A stretch of 14,789 nt of DNA from Clostridiales bacterium (GTDB lineage Bacteria > Bacillota > Clostridia > Christensenellales > Aristaeellaceae): contig JAHZHX010000055.1 in the NCBI GenBank assembly GCA_019420065.1, forward strand, positions 1 through 14,789, read 5' to 3'. Position numbers and translations under genes: made by a program. Under the pieces are notes generated by a model. That model was not told where the DNA came from and did no database searches. It saw only the letters and a program-made list of their open reading frames with translations. This document shows, piece by piece, positions 13,048 to 14,789 of the stretch; the first letter of the stretch is position 1, and each line of letters opens with the position of its first letter.

Positions 13048-14685
13048 TTGATTCAGGTTCAATTGATAGACGGTCTGCTGCTCAGGGAAATGCTGGTCTC
13101 CGGCGCTGCGCAGCTGGAAAAAAACCGCGAGGCGGTAGACGCGCTCAATGTTTTCCCGGTTCCGGACGGTGATACCGGCACAAACATGTCGCTGACGATG
13201 ATGAGCGCGTCGCGCGAAGTCAACAGCAAGGATTTCGTCCATGCCGGCGAAGCCGCCGCCGCCATCGCTAAGGGCGCGCTCCGCGGCGCGCGCGGCAACA
13301 GCGGCGTCATTCTTTCGCAGCTGTTCCGCGGCTTCTCCCGCGCGCTGGAGGGCATTGAAAAAATTACGCCCATGCAGTTCGCCAAGGCGCTCAAGGCGGG
13401 CGCTGACATGGCATATAAAGCCGTTATGAAGCCCAAGGAGGGCACGATCCTGACGGTTGCGCGCGTGATTGCCGACGAAGCCATCAAGCAGGCGCAGTCC
13501 GCGCCCGATGATTACGACGCTCTGATGCGCGTGATCCTCTCCAGCGGCGAGAATATCCTCAGCCGCACGCAGGAGATGCTGCCCGTGCTCAAGCAGGCGG
13601 GCGTTGTGGACGCCGGCGGCCGCGGTCTTTTATGCATTTACACAGGCTATGCCGCGGCTTTGGGCGGCGAACATATCGAGCTTGCCCCTGCCGGCAGCAC
13701 CGAAGCGCCGCACGCGGAATTCAACGACGATCACGAATCGCTGGAAGAAATCAAATTTGCCTACTGCACCGAATTTCTCATTCAGAACCTGCGGATGGAC
13801 GCCAAAATGACGGATATTGCCACCTTCCGCCGTCACCTCAACCGCATTGGCGACTGCGTGCTGGTCGTGGGCGATCTTTCCCTGGTCAAAGTGCATGTGC
13901 ATACCAACGATCCCGGCAAGGCGCTGCAATATGGTCTGGCGCTGGGCGAGCTGGTTAACCTCAAAATCGAAAACATGGTTGAACAGCACCGCCAGAACGT
14001 GGCCAAAAAAGCCCGTGAAAATCCGCCCAAGGAATACGGCATGGTTTCGGTGGCCCAGGGCGAGGGCTTTGCCGCCATCCTCAAAGATTTGGGGGTTGAC
14101 GTGATCGTCGAGGGCGGGCAGACCATGAACCCCGCCATTGAGGATCTTTCCAACGCCGTTGCCAGTGTAAACGCCAAGAACGTGTTCATCCTGCCCAACA
14201 ACGGCAATGTTATTCTGGCCGCGCAGCAGGCTGCTGAAATTTCAGAAAAAAATGTCAAAGTGATTCCCACCAAAAACGTGGCAATGGGCATTGCCGCCGT
14301 GGTTGCCTTCCAGCCTGATTTGTCGGTGGAGGATAACGCCGCCAACATGGACGAAGCGGCGCAGCGCGTGCGCACCGGTATGATTACTTACGCGGTGCGC
14401 GACAGCGAATTTGCCGACCTGCACATCAGCGAGGGCGATATTATCGGCCTGCACAACGGCAAGGTTTCCGTCAGCGGCAAGGACGTTCACAGTGTTGCCA
14501 TGGATTTGATCCACTCATTGGTAACCGAGGACGACACGCTGATTACCGTATACTATGGCGCCGATACCAGGCAGGAGGACGCCGAGGCCCTGGCCAAGGA
14601 GCTGGAACAAATGTATCCTGACTGCGATGTGGAAACTCATTCCGGCGGTCAGCCGCTGTACTATTATCTGCTGTCGGTAGAGTGA
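13048..14685 (+). CDS. fakA: Fatty acid kinase ATP-binding subunit FakA (DAK2 domain, YloV)
   Basis: FakA phosphorylates fatty acids held by a FakB (DegV-family) partner so that they can enter phospholipid synthesis. The N-terminal Dak2-type kinase domain (about 1-200) shows NVFPVPDGDTGTNM, with metal-binding Asp40 and Asp42, and RGARGNSGVILSQLFRGF. The middle (about 225-310, EFLIQNLRMD, VVGDLSLVKVHVHTNDPG) and C-terminal part (QGEGFAAILKDLGVD, FILPNNGNVILAA) follow the family order. The start is taken as the TTG at 13048, with GGAGG (13035-13039) eight bases before it; this gives 545 residues and an N-terminus like YloV. The GTG at 13027 lies upstream of that ribosome site. It is 68 bases after the Gls24-family gene. 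No FakB gene is in the window. Confidence 0.95.
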   Translation: MIQVQLIDGLLLREMLVSGAAQLEKNREAVDALNVFPVPDGDTGTNMSLTMMSASREVNSKDFVHAGEAAAAIAKGALRGARGNSGVILSQLFRGFSRALEGIEKITPMQFAKALKAGADMAYKAVMKPKEGTILTVARVIADEAIKQAQSAPDDYDALMRVILSSGENILSRTQEMLPVLKQAGVVDAGGRGLLCIYTGYAAALGGEHIELAPAGSTEAPHAEFNDDHESLEEIKFAYCTEFLIQNLRMDAKMTDIATFRRHLNRIGDCVLVVGDLSLVKVHVHTNDPGKALQYGLALGELVNLKIENMVEQHRQNVAKKARENPPKEYGMVSVAQGEGFAAILKDLGVDVIVEGGQTMNPAIEDLSNAVASVNAKNVFILPNNGNVILAAQQAAEISEKNVKVIPTKNVAMGIAAVVAFQPDLSVEDNAANMDEAAQRVRTGMITYAVRDSEFADLHISEGDIIGLHNGKVSVSGKDVHSVAMDLIHSLVTEDDTLITVYYGADTRQEDAEALAKELEQMYPDCDVETHSGGQPLYYYLLSVE

Positions 14686-14702
14686 TTTTGCTGGCGCCTT
14701 AC

Positions 14703-14724
14703 AGGACTATCGCTGGATAGTCCT
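14703..14724. repeat. Perfect inverted repeat downstream of fakA
   Basis: AGGACTATC (14703-14711) and GATAGTCCT (14716-14724) form a 9-base stem with a GCTG loop, 17 bases after the fakA stop. There is no T-run, so it is not a classic terminator by itself; it may protect the mRNA 3' end or bind a protein. Confidence 0.5.
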
Positions 14725-14763
14725 CAGACCATCAACAAAATGGGTACATCATTGCCGGGATGC

Positions 14764-14789
14764 AATGAAGGGGCGCAGCTCCTTCATTT
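14764..14789 (+). terminator. Probable intrinsic terminator, cut by the window edge
   Basis: AATGAAGG (14764-14771) pairs with CCTTCATT (14781-14788), with two further inner pairs (one G-U) around a CGCAG loop. The right arm ends in ATTT at the last base, so a T-run may continue outside the window. It would end the Gls24-fakA transcript. Confidence 0.45.

Noticed and set aside
1..14789. CRISPR array or toxin-antitoxin pair
   Set aside because: No regularly spaced repeats are present, and no toxin-like small gene pair could be recognised; the regulator at the left edge is too incomplete to call an antitoxin.

Overview
The window reads as a chromosomal segment of an anaerobic, Gram-positive Clostridia-type bacterium (Firmicutes/Bacillota). 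The grounds are the gene order ruvC-ruvA-ruvB-queA, a Gls24-family gene followed by a fatty-acid kinase gene (the yloU-yloV pair of B. subtilis), strong AGGAGG-type ribosome sites, TTGACA/TATAAT promoters with 17-base spacers, and a large multidomain L,D-transpeptidase. Genus cannot be given from the sequence alone.

Positions 1 to about 3970 are accessory DNA: one end of an integrated mobile element, poorer in G+C by eye than the rest. From the left it holds the start of an XRE-type repressor gene (minus strand), a divergent promoter region with repeated TTTTCAC/GAAAA motifs, a rightward set of genes (a small coiled-coil phage/ICE-type protein, a frameshifted ArdC-like antirestriction gene, a small unknown protein, a serine recombinase), a two-way terminator, and a leftward tyrosine integrase. 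The integrase lies next to the 3' end of a tRNA-Pro(GGG) gene with its own promoter and terminator, the usual layout of tRNA-targeted integration. The far end of the element is outside the window.

Positions 4140 to 10640 are a leftward core block. A SNF2-type helicase with an N-terminal PD-(D/E)XK nuclease-like region comes first. Then, from its own strong promoter, comes ruvC-ruvA-ruvB (Holliday junction resolution), queA (queuosine synthesis) and psuG (pseudouridine phosphate breakdown). Spacing is tight from ruvC to queA.

Positions 10690 to 14789 are transcribed rightward: a secreted L,D-transpeptidase with an unusual cysteine-containing C-terminal module, then the Gls24-family gene and fakA from a separate promoter, ending in hairpins that probably terminate fakA.

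I found no clear novel multi-gene system. The best candidates for a second look are a pair of adjacent stem-loops with the same ten-base loop motif (545-641), the inverted repeat over the ruv promoter, the nuclease-SNF2 fusion, and the repeats around the integrase start.
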